Made by a program: the position numbers and the translations under genes. DNA of 64,000 nucleotides, from NCBI RefSeq assembly GCF_008629655.1, contig NZ_VWSG01000001.1, forward strand, positions 448,709-512,708, in the 5' to 3' direction. Shown here in pieces: positions 44,713-54,112 of this stretch (the stretch's first letter is position 1; each line of letters starts with the position of its first letter). Below the pieces are notes generated by a model, which ran no database searches, was not told the origin of the DNA, and saw only the letters and a program-made list of their open reading frames with translations. The stretch comes from Paenimyroides baculatum. Its GTDB lineage: Bacteria; Bacteroidota; Bacteroidia; Flavobacteriales; Flavobacteriaceae.

Positions 44713-45739
44713 TAAATTAGTAAGCTATGTTTCTGTTGCTTTAATATTCATAGCATTAATATTTGGTTATACCCTTTACCGCAAGGCTTTTACGGCGAAT
44801 ACCAATTTTTCTGAAAAAAGTGTATACATTCTTGTTCCAACCAATGCAACGCATGCGCAGGTACAGGATTCGTTGAAAAAATATGTGAAAAATTATGAGT
44901 CGTTAGAAAATCTGTTTTCTAAATTGGGCGAATCGGCTACGGTTGAACCAGGAAGATATCTTATTGAAAACGGTTATAGTAATTACCGCATCATAAAATC
45001 GTTACGTCATAATGTGCCGGTTAAGCTTACGTTTAATAATCAGGAAACACTGCAAAAATTGTTAGAACGTATTTCTTCACAAGTAGAACCAGATATTGCC
45101 GATTTGTATCAGTCATTTACCGAACCTGCTTTTTTACAGGAAATGGGTATGACAAAAGACAATATTTTGGCTATGTGTATGCCAAATACGTATGAGGTTT
45201 ATTGGAACAGCTCGCCTTTAAAAATTAGAAATTTACTGCAAAAATCTTATCAGAGGTTTTGGAACGATGAACGCAAAGCAAAAGCAAAAACATTGAATTT
45301 ATCTCCGGTTGAAGTTTCGTCATTGGCAGCAATTGTTCAAAAGGAAACAGCAAAAGTAGACGAGCGTCCGCGAGTTGCCGGAGCTTATTTAAACAGATTG
45401 AACAGAGATATGCTTTTACAGGCAGATCCAACGGTTGTGTTTGCAAAGAAAGCCTTAAGCAACGATTTTGAACAAGTTATAAAACGCGTTTATTTGAAAG
45501 ATTTGGTTTTAGATCATCCGTTCAATACCTATAAATACAAAGGTGTTCCAAAAGGATTAATTGCAATGCCCGATGAAAGCTCGATTGATGCCGTACTAAA
45601 TGCAGAAAAGCACAACTATATTTATTTTTGCGCAAGTGTAGAACGTATGGGGTATCACGAATTTGCAAGCACTATTGAAGAACACGCTACAAACCGAGAT
45701 AAATATACTGCTTGGTTAACAAAGAATAATATAAAATAA
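44702..45739 (+). CDS. mltG: Endolytic murein transglycosylase MltG
   Basis: 345 residues. N-terminal membrane helix (about 7-25), then a LysM-like part and the YceG/MltG domain with catalytic glutamate in IVQKETAKVDERPRVAGAYLNRL and MLLQADPTVVFA. Cuts nascent glycan strands at the inner membrane and so limits their length. Overlaps the GNAT gene by 11 bases. The terminator starts at its stop codon. Confidence 0.95.
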   Translation: MKINKLVSYVSVALIFIALIFGYTLYRKAFTANTNFSEKSVYILVPTNATHAQVQDSLKKYVKNYESLENLFSKLGESATVEPGRYLIENGYSNYRIIKSLRHNVPVKLTFNNQETLQKLLERISSQVEPDIADLYQSFTEPAFLQEMGMTKDNILAMCMPNTYEVYWNSSPLKIRNLLQKSYQRFWNDERKAKAKTLNLSPVEVSSLAAIVQKETAKVDERPRVAGAYLNRLNRDMLLQADPTVVFAKKALSNDFEQVIKRVYLKDLVLDHPFNTYKYKGVPKGLIAMPDESSIDAVLNAEKHNYIYFCASVERMGYHEFASTIEEHATNRDKYTAWLTKNNIK

Positions 45740-45768
45740 AAAGAGAGGCTTTCAAAGCCTCTCTTTTA
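45739..45768. terminator. Bidirectional terminator between mltG and hmuS
   Basis: AAAAGAGAGGCTTT / AAAGCCTCTCTTTT hairpin, shared by two convergent units. Confidence 0.85.
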
Positions 45769-46806
45769 TTAATTCAATTTTTCAACTGTTTCTCTCCAGA
45801 TATCTAATTCAGGAATTCCCGGTTTACGTTTTCCAAAGAACTGAACAATAATGTCGCCCATTTCATTAAAAACTTCAATTGCAGTAACTACACCATCTTC
45901 TGTTGGTTTGCGAACAACCCAGGTTTGTGCAATTTTACTCATATCTAAATGCAGGTTAAAATCAGGATCCATGATGTTGTACCATTCTTGGTGCCACATA
46001 GTTTTGCGTACGCGACCTGTATGTATCTGAATATTTCCTTTATTGCCAACAAAAACCATAATTGGTGTTTTTTCTTTAGCAACTTCTTCTAACATGGTAA
46101 CAATGCCATCTTTAGAAATTTGTTTTGCATGAAAATCAGACGGAGCCAAACGTAAAGCCTGCGTACGGCTAACACCAAATTTACGCAACATCATAAAAAA
46201 GTCGTGCGTATCTTTTAGTTCTAACCAAGCTTGTTTAAATCCTTCCACATCGATTTCGTTATCTGGTTTTTCGTCTAAATTTAATTCGTAAGCTTCCGAT
46301 GTTTCAAACGGTTGCTGATCTTCGCTTTTGTATTTTTCAACCAAAGCTTCAAAAGCTTCCACATTACTATCGGCAGTTAAAAATATTTTGTGGATTGCTT
46401 CGCCATCTTTTCCAAAAAACTGAATGCTTCTTGATGTTCCGCGAGCGTTTTCTTCAATAACAGAAAAAACTTTTTTCCAGTGTGATAAAAAGATTCTTAA
46501 ATCGATATCTTCATTTACGAACAAACCTGCATGTGGATTAGAAAAATCTGCATTTGCATAAATTCCTTTACGCTCGTGCACACATTCTTCGTTACGCGTT
46601 AAAGCCATAACTTTGCCTAACGATTCTATTTCGGCAAGCATTTCTTTAAATTCCGGACGTAAACGGGTAACGTTGCTGCCAATGTTTGTTGCCAATAATT
46701 CCATTTCGCTAACACCTAATTTTTGTGCGGCGTTGCGTATTCTTAAATGAGGTTGCTCTTGTTTAAGCGCGTCCCATTGGGTTTTTAAACTTTCAGTTGT
46801 ATTCAT
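45769..46806 (-). CDS. hmuS: Hemin-degrading factor HmuS
   Basis: 345 residues. Cytoplasmic heme-binding/degrading protein (HemS/ChuS type) with two internally repeated halves. LRIRNAAQKLGVSEMELLAT near the N-terminus, then the repeat around 190-340 (FFMMLRKFGVSRTQALRLAPSDF; GNIQIHTGRVRKT; VVRKPTEDGVVTAIEVFNEMGDIIVQFFGKRKPG). It releases iron from imported heme. Last gene of the hmuT-U-V-S operon; 12 bases after hmuV. Confidence 0.93.
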   Translation of the reverse strand: MNTTESLKTQWDALKQEQPHLRIRNAAQKLGVSEMELLATNIGSNVTRLRPEFKEMLAEIESLGKVMALTRNEECVHERKGIYANADFSNPHAGLFVNEDIDLRIFLSHWKKVFSVIEENARGTSRSIQFFGKDGEAIHKIFLTADSNVEAFEALVEKYKSEDQQPFETSEAYELNLDEKPDNEIDVEGFKQAWLELKDTHDFFMMLRKFGVSRTQALRLAPSDFHAKQISKDGIVTMLEEVAKEKTPIMVFVGNKGNIQIHTGRVRKTMWHQEWYNIMDPDFNLHLDMSKIAQTWVVRKPTEDGVVTAIEVFNEMGDIIVQFFGKRKPGIPELDIWRETVEKLN

Positions 46807-46818
46807 TGTTGATTAGAT

Positions 46819-47592
46819 TTATCCGAATAATATAATTGGTTGTTGGTTTTCGGGATGAGGTGTAATGATGCAGGGATACTGATACACGCGCGAAATGCGT
46901 TCTTGCGTAAGTACTTTTTTAGGCTCATCGAACATTTCAATAGAACTTTTGTTCATTAAAATTAATCGGTCTGCAAATTGCGAGGCAATGTTTAAATCGT
47001 GCAAAACAACCAATGCCGAATTGTTCTGATTTGTAAATTCTTTAATTAAATGAAGCGTTTTAAACTGATGCGCTACATCAAGATTATTCAAAGGTTCATC
47101 TAACAAAAGCAGTTTATTTTCGATGTTATTTTCAAGCTGGGCAAAAACACGAGCTAAATGCAAACGCTGTTTTTCACCGCCCGAAAGTTGTTCGTATTCG
47201 CGATCTGTTAAATGACTGGTTTCGGTCTTTGCCATCCACTTTTCTACAATCTCCAAATCACTTAAATCGGCTTCAGTTTTAAAATAAGGATAACGCCCCA
47301 TTAAAACGATTTCCTCGTTTTTTAAGTTGATTTCGTTTGACTGATGTTGAGAGAATTTGGCTCTGTGTAACGGAATTTCGCTTCGTTTATAACTTTTAAC
47401 ATCTTTATCTTTAAATAAAAAATGTTTGGTTTTATATTGAATTTCGTTGGCAACACAGCTTAAGAATGTCGATTTTCCGGCGCCGTTTGGACCTACAATA
47501 GCAATTAATTCTCCTTTGTTTATCTCTAAATTAATGTATTTTAAAAGAAATCGATCTTTAACTTGAAAGCTTAAATCGTGAATTTTTATCAT
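46819..47592 (-). CDS. hmuV: Heme ABC transporter ATPase HmuV
   Basis: 257 residues. Walker A GPNGAGKST (about 35-43), signature LSGGEKQRLHLARV, Walker B LLLLDEPLNNLD and H-loop VVLHDLNIASQF, of the FecE/HmuV type. Drives heme through HmuU. Overlaps hmuU by four bases (ATGA). Confidence 0.94.
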   Translation of the reverse strand: MIKIHDLSFQVKDRFLLKYINLEINKGELIAIVGPNGAGKSTFLSCVANEIQYKTKHFLFKDKDVKSYKRSEIPLHRAKFSQHQSNEINLKNEEIVLMGRYPYFKTEADLSDLEIVEKWMAKTETSHLTDREYEQLSGGEKQRLHLARVFAQLENNIENKLLLLDEPLNNLDVAHQFKTLHLIKEFTNQNNSALVVLHDLNIASQFADRLILMNKSSIEMFDEPKKVLTQERISRVYQYPCIITPHPENQQPIILFG

Positions 47593-48617
47593 TTTAATTT
47601 TCTTTTATAATTAATTAAGATCGAAATAAATACAGGCGCACCCATAATTGCAGTTAAAATACCAATTGGCAGTTCGGCAGGAACCACAATAGTTCTACTA
47701 ATGGTATCGGCAATTAACATAACAACCGCACCTAAAAGCATTGATAAAGGTAGTAAAATATTGTAATTAGAGTTAAAAACAAATCTTAAAATATAAGGAA
47801 CTACCAATCCAACAAACCCAATTGTTCCGTTGAAAGCCACCACGCAACCTACCATTAATGATACAATAATAATGATTTCGCGTTTGGTTTTTTCGATATC
47901 GAATCCTAAATGAGCAGCTTCTTTTTCGCCTAACATTAATGCATTTAAAATTTTACCTTTTGATAATAAACGAATGCTACCTATTAATACTACAATGAAA
48001 ACCAGACATACTTTCCACCAGTTTGATCCGGCTAAACTTCCTAACGACCAAAAAGTGATGTTTCTTAATTCTTCTTCGGTAGAAATGTAAGTTAAGAAAC
48101 CTGTTACAGCACCTGTCAATGCTGTAATAGCAACGCCCGACAACAACAAAATTAGAATGTGTGTTTTACCGTTTGATGTTGCCATTTTATAAACAAACCA
48201 CATGGTTAGCAATGCACCGATAAATGCCATAATGCTTAATAAAACGTAACGGAAAAATGCCGGAAGCAAGTGCATTACAGCAGATCCGAACACGATTGTT
48301 AAAGCTGCAAACAATACTGCACCCGAAGTGATTCCTATTAAATCGGGCGATGCCAATGGGTTTTTAAACAATCCTTGTAAACTTGTTCCGCTAATTGCTA
48401 AAGCTGCACCTGTTAATATTGCCATTAATATTCGCGGAATACGCAATTCTATCAATACAAAAGAATCGGCTGTATGTGTGTTTGTATTAAAATAGGTGCT
48501 TACAATTTCAAACACCGAATGGTTGAAATCATAAGCACCTAGATATAATGCCGTTACTAAAGCAACAAGTAATACAATAAAGAACGAGACTTTGTAAACA
48601 GCAACTTTTTTCTTCAT
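47589..48617 (-). CDS. hmuU: Heme/iron ABC permease HmuU (FecCD family)
   Basis: 342 residues, about ten membrane helices. LRIPRILMAILTGAALAISGTSLQGLFKNPLASPDLIGITSGA and LGFDIEKTKRE are FecCD signatures, with GFVGLVVPYILRF near the coupling helix. Partner of HmuV and HmuT. One-base overlap with hmuT, four with hmuV. Confidence 0.94.
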   Translation of the reverse strand: MKKKVAVYKVSFFIVLLVALVTALYLGAYDFNHSVFEIVSTYFNTNTHTADSFVLIELRIPRILMAILTGAALAISGTSLQGLFKNPLASPDLIGITSGAVLFAALTIVFGSAVMHLLPAFFRYVLLSIMAFIGALLTMWFVYKMATSNGKTHILILLLSGVAITALTGAVTGFLTYISTEEELRNITFWSLGSLAGSNWWKVCLVFIVVLIGSIRLLSKGKILNALMLGEKEAAHLGFDIEKTKREIIIIVSLMVGCVVAFNGTIGFVGLVVPYILRFVFNSNYNILLPLSMLLGAVVMLIADTISRTIVVPAELPIGILTAIMGAPVFISILINYKRKLK

Positions 48618-49480
48618 TATTGCAATTTATTATGTAATTCTACAACAGCGTCGCCTACACGCGGACCAAAACCAGAAAGGTACTGACCGTCCATTGTAAC
48701 AACTTTTTTGTTTTTACCTGCATTTGTTGTAGCAATACCTTCAATTTTTAATAAACCGTCAACACCACCTAAACTTTGTAAACCTTTATCGAACATTAAA
48801 ATAACGTCTGGGTTTGTAGTTAATAAAGCTTCTGGAGTTAATGGTTTAAAATCTGTTAAAGCAGCAGCTGCATTTTCTGCACCGGCTAATTCAATCATGC
48901 TGTGTAAAGGAGTTCCAGAACCAGCAACCATTAAGTTACCTGCACCACGAGCATAAATAAACAACACTTTAGGTTTTTTGTCAAATGCTTTAACGGTAGC
49001 CATTTTGTTAGAAATATTATCTAAAAGTGGCTGATAATTATCTTTTTTAAGTTTTGTAGCAACTTCTGTAATTAATTTTTTACTTCCGTCTATGCTGTAT
49101 TCCTGATCGATCAATACTAAAGGAATATTTGCTTTTTTCAATTGTTCGTTTAAATTTGGGTTCACATCTTTAGTTGTTCCAAAAACCACACTTGGCTGTA
49201 ATGCCAAAATACTTTCTGCAGTAATAGAACGTACGTGACCTAAATCGGTAGCTTTTAAATCGGCAGGATATGTAGAAGTAACATCTCTACCAACAATATT
49301 TCCCGCAACATCTAAAGAAGCTAAAGTTTCAGTTACTGCTCCGTTTAACGAAACAATACGATCTGTTTTAATTTCCGTTGCAACAGTATCAGTTTCTGTA
49401 GTTGTTGTTTTGTTTTCTTCTTTTTTATTGCAGCTTGCAACAACGATTGCTAAAGCAAGTACCGTGAAAAATTTCTTCAT
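48617..49480 (-). CDS. hmuT: Heme ABC transporter substrate-binding lipoprotein HmuT
   Basis: 287 residues. Lipoprotein signal MKKFFTVLALAIVVASC (Cys17), then a threonine-rich tether, then a cluster 3-type periplasmic binding protein: RIVSLNGAVTETLASLDV, ALQPSVVFG, VLFIYARGAGNLMVAGSGTP, LKPLTPEALLTTNPDVILMFDKG. Delivers heme to HmuU. First gene of the minus-strand unit, divergent from the receptor gene. Confidence 0.93.
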   Translation of the reverse strand: MKKFFTVLALAIVVASCNKKEENKTTTTETDTVATEIKTDRIVSLNGAVTETLASLDVAGNIVGRDVTSTYPADLKATDLGHVRSITAESILALQPSVVFGTTKDVNPNLNEQLKKANIPLVLIDQEYSIDGSKKLITEVATKLKKDNYQPLLDNISNKMATVKAFDKKPKVLFIYARGAGNLMVAGSGTPLHSMIELAGAENAAAALTDFKPLTPEALLTTNPDVILMFDKGLQSLGGVDGLLKIEGIATTNAGKNKKVVTMDGQYLSGFGPRVGDAVVELHNKLQ

Positions 49481-49521
49481 AAATAGGGTTTAATAAAAGG
49501 TTTAACTTATTATTTACGGTG

Positions 49522-49529
49522 CAAAAATA
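49522..49529 (-). promoter_or_regulatory. -7 element TATTTTTG of hmuT
   Basis: Minus-strand TATTTTTG fits TAnnTTTG; 41 bases to the hmuT start. Confidence 0.5.
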
Positions 49530-49555
49530 GCGGTTTTTTTTTAAAAAAGAATATT

Positions 49556-49572
49556 TTATTTAGAACAAATAA
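49556..49572. promoter_or_regulatory. Candidate iron-dependent operator between the heme operons
   Basis: TTATTTAGAACAAATAA is a 17-base partial palindrome (TTATTT-N5-AAATAA) midway between the divergent promoters at 49522 and 49584. Position suits a Fur-type repressor controlling both units. The base pattern is AT-rich and could be chance. Confidence 0.3.
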
Positions 49573-49583
49573 AAATAACTTAA

Positions 49584-49591
49584 TATATTTG
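49584..49591 (+). promoter_or_regulatory. -7 element TATATTTG of the TonB receptor
   Basis: TATATTTG fits TAnnTTTG; 31 bases to the receptor ATG. Confidence 0.55.
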
Positions 49592-49622
49592 CATCGTGAT
49601 TTAAACAGAATAAATAAAAATA

Positions 49623-51776
49623 ATGAGAATTAAATCTTTAATTTTTTCCTTGTGTTGTGCGAACGGATTTGTAATGAATGCACAGGTTGATTCATTAGAA
49701 CAAAGTATTGACGATACAAGACTTGAAGAATTAGTCATTACAGGGCAATTTGAACCACAATCTATAAAGAAATCGGTACATAATGTAAGAGTTATTTCTG
49801 ATGCGGATATTAAGAATTTAGCAGCAAATAATTTAACCGATGTACTTAATCAGTATTTAAATATAAGTGTAAGTTCAAACGAACAGTCGGGCAAATCTTC
49901 GGCTTCTCTTTTTGGTTTAGATTCACAATATTTTAAAGTTCTTATTGATAATATTCCCGTTGTAAGTGATACCGGTTTGGGAACAAATGTAGATTTAACA
50001 CAGATAAATTTAGATAATGTTGAGCGTATTGAAATTATAGAAGGCTCAATGGGAGTAACTCACGGAGCGAATGCTGTAAGTGGTATTTTAAACATCATTA
50101 CAAAAAAAAGCTCTAAGTACGATTGGGAATTATCTGCAAGCGTACAAGAAGAAACATTAGGTAAAGAATTTTCTTTTTTTGATAAAGGCCGTCATATTCA
50201 AAGCTTTAAAGCATCTCACAATTTATCTGAAAACTGGTATGCTTCTGTTGGTGTAAATCGTAATGATAAAAGAGGTTTTTTTGATGATAGAAAAGGTATT
50301 GATCACCCAGTAAACAATGATGGTAGAGGATTTAGACAGTTGCCTAAAGAACAATTAACCACGAATACTACTATAGGATATCAAAAAGACGAAACAAGAA
50401 TTTTTTATAAGTTTGATTATTTAAACGAAACAGTTACTTTTTATAATCCAGTTGTAGTTCCTATTGTTAATTATCCGTTCCCCGAAACCTATTTTTCTCA
50501 CGATAAAAGATTCTTAACGAACAGATATTTTCATCATTTGAATTATTACGGTAAGCTTTTTAACGATTTAATCTTTAATGTGTCTTTGTCTCATCAAAAG
50601 CAACAACGCGATGAAGAATTTTTCCAATATCATTTTGCCGAAAAAGAAGAGAGAGCAAATGACAGAAATGTTTATCATTCTAAAGAAGTTTTTTACTCAA
50701 CAGGTACTGTTACAAATATTACCAAAAGCAAAAAAGTTGATTTACAGTTAGGATATGAATTTGTAAATGAAAACAGTTTTGCAAATGCAAGCACCGGCGT
50801 ATTCTTAGATAACGTAAGTCAAGCAAACGGCATACGTAAACGATTAGAAAATTATGATGTATATGCTATTGCAGAGCTAAACTTTACAGATCGTTTTTCT
50901 TTGCGTCCGGGTTTCAGATATTCGTTTCAATCTAAATTCGATGATCAGTATTCTTACTCTATAGGCTCTAGATATTTATTTGATAAAGGAGTAGAAGCAC
51001 GTTTATCTGCCGGATACGCTTACCGTACACCGAATTTTGATGAGTTGTACACCTATATGGTAGATTCAAATCATAATATTCAGGGAAATCAAGATTTAGT
51101 TACCGAAAAAAGTAACTATATAGAAGCAAATGTTAAAAAGAACACGTCTTTTAAATCGGGATTAACAATGTATAATTCTGTAAGTTCTGGGTTAATGTTT
51201 GTTGATGATAGAATTAGCACAGTGTTAATAAGTCAAGAACCTACACTTTCTTACAAGTATATAAATATTGATACTTATAAGATGTGGAATATAGCATCAG
51301 AAAACCGTTTTGGTTATAAAAACTGGAATTTTTCTGCGGGTTTATCTTTAATAGGTGTGTCACAGCAACTTAGTAATAATGTTTCTGGATCTACGTCAGA
51401 TGATCGATTTCTATACACATTTAACATTAATACAGCTTTAAGTTATCAGTTGCCAGAATACCAAACACAGTTTACAGTATATTTTAAGCATAACGGAAAA
51501 ACGCAGGAATTTGCTGATATTTCTTCTCCTGGAGAATCAAACTTTGTTCTATCAGAATTGGAATCGTATAACTGGATTGATGCTTCTGTGAGAAAAACTT
51601 TTTTTAATGGGAAATTCGAAACAATGATCGGCGCACGTAATCTTTTAAATGTAGTAACTCTTCAACGTTCAACTACATCAAGCATAGGAGGTGGAGCGCA
51701 TTCAGCATCAGGCACTACTTTGTTAGGTGTAGGTAGATCATATTTCGTAAAACTTACGTACAATCTTAATTTTTAA
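49623..51776 (+). CDS. TonB-dependent outer-membrane receptor, probably heme (HmuR-like)
   Basis: 717 residues. Signal peptide (about 1-20), TonB-box-like region (DTRLEELVITGQF), plug domain with IEIIEGSMGVTHGANAVSGILNIITKK (about 138-164), then a 22-strand barrel ending in KLTYNLNF. Residues RTPNFDELYTYM and a conserved NxxGNQDL-like loop (NHNIQGNQDLVTEKS) are standard for siderophore/heme receptors. It is followed after 15 bases by the HmuY-like lipoprotein and divergent from hmuTUVS, so heme is the likely substrate. Confidence 0.9.
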   Translation: MRIKSLIFSLCCANGFVMNAQVDSLEQSIDDTRLEELVITGQFEPQSIKKSVHNVRVISDADIKNLAANNLTDVLNQYLNISVSSNEQSGKSSASLFGLDSQYFKVLIDNIPVVSDTGLGTNVDLTQINLDNVERIEIIEGSMGVTHGANAVSGILNIITKKSSKYDWELSASVQEETLGKEFSFFDKGRHIQSFKASHNLSENWYASVGVNRNDKRGFFDDRKGIDHPVNNDGRGFRQLPKEQLTTNTTIGYQKDETRIFYKFDYLNETVTFYNPVVVPIVNYPFPETYFSHDKRFLTNRYFHHLNYYGKLFNDLIFNVSLSHQKQQRDEEFFQYHFAEKEERANDRNVYHSKEVFYSTGTVTNITKSKKVDLQLGYEFVNENSFANASTGVFLDNVSQANGIRKRLENYDVYAIAELNFTDRFSLRPGFRYSFQSKFDDQYSYSIGSRYLFDKGVEARLSAGYAYRTPNFDELYTYMVDSNHNIQGNQDLVTEKSNYIEANVKKNTSFKSGLTMYNSVSSGLMFVDDRISTVLISQEPTLSYKYINIDTYKMWNIASENRFGYKNWNFSAGLSLIGVSQQLSNNVSGSTSDDRFLYTFNINTALSYQLPEYQTQFTVYFKHNGKTQEFADISSPGESNFVLSELESYNWIDASVRKTFFNGKFETMIGARNLLNVVTLQRSTTSSIGGGAHSASGTTLLGVGRSYFVKLTYNLNF

Positions 51777-51791
51777 ATATATAATTATATC

Positions 51792-53192
51792 ATGAAGAAG
51801 TATTTATTATTTTTTTCGTTTTTGCTTTTAGCACTTTACTCTTGTAAAGATGATAACGGAGTAGATTCAGGACCAGCTGCAGTAAGTTTTGCTGTTCCGT
51901 CTGCAAATCTAACCGAAGAAGTAACAGATGTTGTTATTTCTTTCTCACAAACTACATCAGCTGCAGGTACTATTACACTTGGCGTAGCAGAAACAGAAGC
52001 TGAGTATGGTGTTGATTACACAACTAGTCCAGCAGGATCTGCATCGCAATTAACAGTTCCGTTTGAAGCTGGTGTATCAAAAGTTGTTTTCAAATTCAAT
52101 AAATTAGTTCCTGCTGTTGAAGGAGAGGTTAAAAATGTAAAGTATACCATTAATGCAATCTCTACTAATTATGAGATTAAAGGAAATACTACAACCGTTT
52201 TAAACTTTAACGAAACAGCTCTTACAGGTAAATCATTAGCACCGCAAGTTGGCGGACCATCACAAGCTAATCAGGTTTATATCGATTTAAGCAGTGGTGC
52301 AATGACAACTGTGCCTCGTATTTCTTGGGATTTAGGATTTTACTCTGGTAACGAATTTAGAGTTATCTTAAACAATTCTGTAAAAATGTCTGCAAAATCT
52401 TTAAATAGTACAAACCTTGCAACAGTTGTAACAGAAGATAATACAATGTTAATCTCTCAAGGTTCAGGTAGTGTTGATCAAATTGATAATCCAACAGGTG
52501 TTATTACAGGAACGGCAATTGCAGAAGTATCGGCAAATGATGCTGAAAACTCTGTTTACTTAATTAATTTAGGAAGCAACCCAAGCTCAACAGTTCCACC
52601 ATTAGGTTCTCCGGCAGCTGATAGCGGATCTCACAGAGGTTGGAAAAAAGTTAGAATTTTAAGAAGTGCTAACGGTTACAAATTTCAATACGCGGATTTA
52701 AATGCTACAACATTTAATGAAGTTATAATTGATAAAAATGCTGCTTTTAACTTTAATTTCTTCAGCTTCACTGCTAACGCAGCAGTAAATGTGGAACCAC
52801 AGAAAGAAAAATGGGATCTTAATTTTACTACTTTTACAAATATTTTCGGAGGTAATACTCCATATTTCTTCCCTGATTTTGTAGTAAATAACAGTAGAGG
52901 TGGAGCATTAGCTTACAGTGTTTCTACAGCTGATTTTTCTTTCGATAGTTTTACAATGGCTAATGTTGATCAATCTAAATTTATTAACGATCAAAGAGGT
53001 ATTGGTTCATCTTGGAGAGGAACAAGTGCTCCGGGACCTGATGGAAATCCAATGTCACAATTCGTTCTTAAAACCGATGTTTTTTATGTATTGAAAGATC
53101 CAGCAGGAAACATCTACAAAATTAAAATGACAGGTGGTGCTTTGCCTAATTTAGAAAGAGGTCACCCAACTTTTGTTTACTCTTTACTATAA
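51792..53192 (+). CDS. hmuY: HmuY-family heme-binding lipoprotein with N-terminal Calx-beta-like domain
   Basis: 466 residues, about twice the length of the classical HmuY. Lipoprotein signal MKKYLLFFSFLLLALYSC (Cys18). Residues about 30-130 look like a Calx-beta/cadherin-like domain (NLTEEVTDVVISFSQTTSAAGTITLGVAE, YGVDYTTSPAG, FEAGVSKVVFKF). The rest matches HmuY: VYIDLSSGAMTTVPRISWDLGFYSG, RGWKKVRILRSANGYKFQYADLN, EKWDLNFTTFTN. HmuY takes heme from host or environmental proteins and hands it to the receptor. Terminator follows. Confidence 0.9.
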   Translation: MKKYLLFFSFLLLALYSCKDDNGVDSGPAAVSFAVPSANLTEEVTDVVISFSQTTSAAGTITLGVAETEAEYGVDYTTSPAGSASQLTVPFEAGVSKVVFKFNKLVPAVEGEVKNVKYTINAISTNYEIKGNTTTVLNFNETALTGKSLAPQVGGPSQANQVYIDLSSGAMTTVPRISWDLGFYSGNEFRVILNNSVKMSAKSLNSTNLATVVTEDNTMLISQGSGSVDQIDNPTGVITGTAIAEVSANDAENSVYLINLGSNPSSTVPPLGSPAADSGSHRGWKKVRILRSANGYKFQYADLNATTFNEVIIDKNAAFNFNFFSFTANAAVNVEPQKEKWDLNFTTFTNIFGGNTPYFFPDFVVNNSRGGALAYSVSTADFSFDSFTMANVDQSKFINDQRGIGSSWRGTSAPGPDGNPMSQFVLKTDVFYVLKDPAGNIYKIKMTGGALPNLERGHPTFVYSLL

Positions 53193-53212
53193 GATAAATC
53201 AACATATTTTTG

Positions 53213-53241
53213 AAAGGCTCGCATATTGTGCGAGCCTTTGC
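53213..53241 (+). terminator. Terminator of the receptor-hmuY unit
   Basis: AAAGGCTCGCA / TGCGAGCCTTT arms around TATTG, followed by GCTTTT. Confidence 0.8.
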
Positions 53242-53308
53242 TTTTGGAGCTAATTGTTAACAAAATCCTATAAAATCATTGTAAATCAGTGGTTTATAAT
53301 TTTATTTG

Positions 53309-53316
53309 TATCTTTG
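53309..53316 (+). promoter_or_regulatory. -7 element TATCTTTG of the lysozyme-like gene
   Basis: TATCTTTG fits TAnnTTTG; 44 bases to the ATG at 53361. Confidence 0.5.
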
Positions 53317-53360
53317 CAAAGGAAATTCAAATAGTGACAGTGTTTGAGAAATGATATTGA

Positions 53361-54017
53361 ATGATAAAAAAATGTTCTTATTTTATTGTAACTGCCAGTG
53401 CAATTGCTTTAATAACTATGGCTTTTAAAGGCGTTGAAAAAACTTTAATAACTAACCATTATTATAAGATTAGTGAACCTTTAGCGTATAACGTTTCAAC
53501 ACATGAAAGTACTTTGAGTGATATTAATGAAAAATTGAATAATGCAGATTTTTCAATTGAAACTAAAAACACTTTTATAGATTTTAAAGAAGCATTAGCG
53601 GTTAAAGAATCGGATGGTGATTATAAAACGGTGAATTCGTACGGATATATGGGAAAATACCAATTTGGTAAAGGTACCTTAAAGTATATCGGTTTAAAGA
53701 ATACACAAGATTTTTTGAACAATCCGGCGTTACAAGAAAAAGCGTTTGTGGCTTATGTACAAAAAAATAAATGGATTTTACGAAGAGAAATTCAAAAGTA
53801 CGCAGGTAAAACAATACGCGGAATTTTAATTACAGAATCCGGAATTCTAGCAGCAGCACATTTGGGCGGTGCAGGTTCGGTTCAAGATTTTTTAAGGTCT
53901 AATGGTAATGTTTCGTTTGTAGATGGCTATGGAACTGATATTAAAACCTATTTAAAAGCATTTGCAAATTACGATTTAACAACAATTAAAGCAGAAAAGA
54001 ATCCAAAAATAGCATGA
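53361..54017 (+). CDS. Lysozyme/transglycosylase-like secreted protein
   Basis: 218 residues. N-terminal hydrophobic segment (about 9-22) as signal anchor, then a helical domain. ALAVKESDGDYKTVNSYGYMGKYQFGKGTL (about 76-105) is the pattern of lysozyme-like transglycosylases, with the probable catalytic glutamate in VKESDG and the Y-G-x-x-G-x-Y-Q-F signature. Muralytic activity is inferred. Convergent with gldJ, sharing its terminator. Confidence 0.75.
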   Translation: MIKKCSYFIVTASAIALITMAFKGVEKTLITNHYYKISEPLAYNVSTHESTLSDINEKLNNADFSIETKNTFIDFKEALAVKESDGDYKTVNSYGYMGKYQFGKGTLKYIGLKNTQDFLNNPALQEKAFVAYVQKNKWILRREIQKYAGKTIRGILITESGILAAAHLGGAGSVQDFLRSNGNVSFVDGYGTDIKTYLKAFANYDLTTIKAEKNPKIA

Positions 54018-54041
54018 AATTAGATTTTGTTTTTGCCCAAT

Positions 54042-54078
54042 AAAAAAGTCCTAATCAGTAAAAGATTAGGACTTTTTT
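54042..54078. terminator. Bidirectional terminator between the lysozyme-like gene and gldJ
   Basis: Perfect arms AAAAAAGTCCTAATC / GATTAGGACTTTTTT around AGTAAAA. Confidence 0.85.
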
Positions 54079-54112
54079 ATTTATTAAGGTTACTTTTATA
54101 ATGAAGATCTAA

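Noticed and set aside
49556..49572. Firm Fur box
   Set aside because: Does not match the 19-base Fur consensus closely; kept only as a low-confidence candidate.
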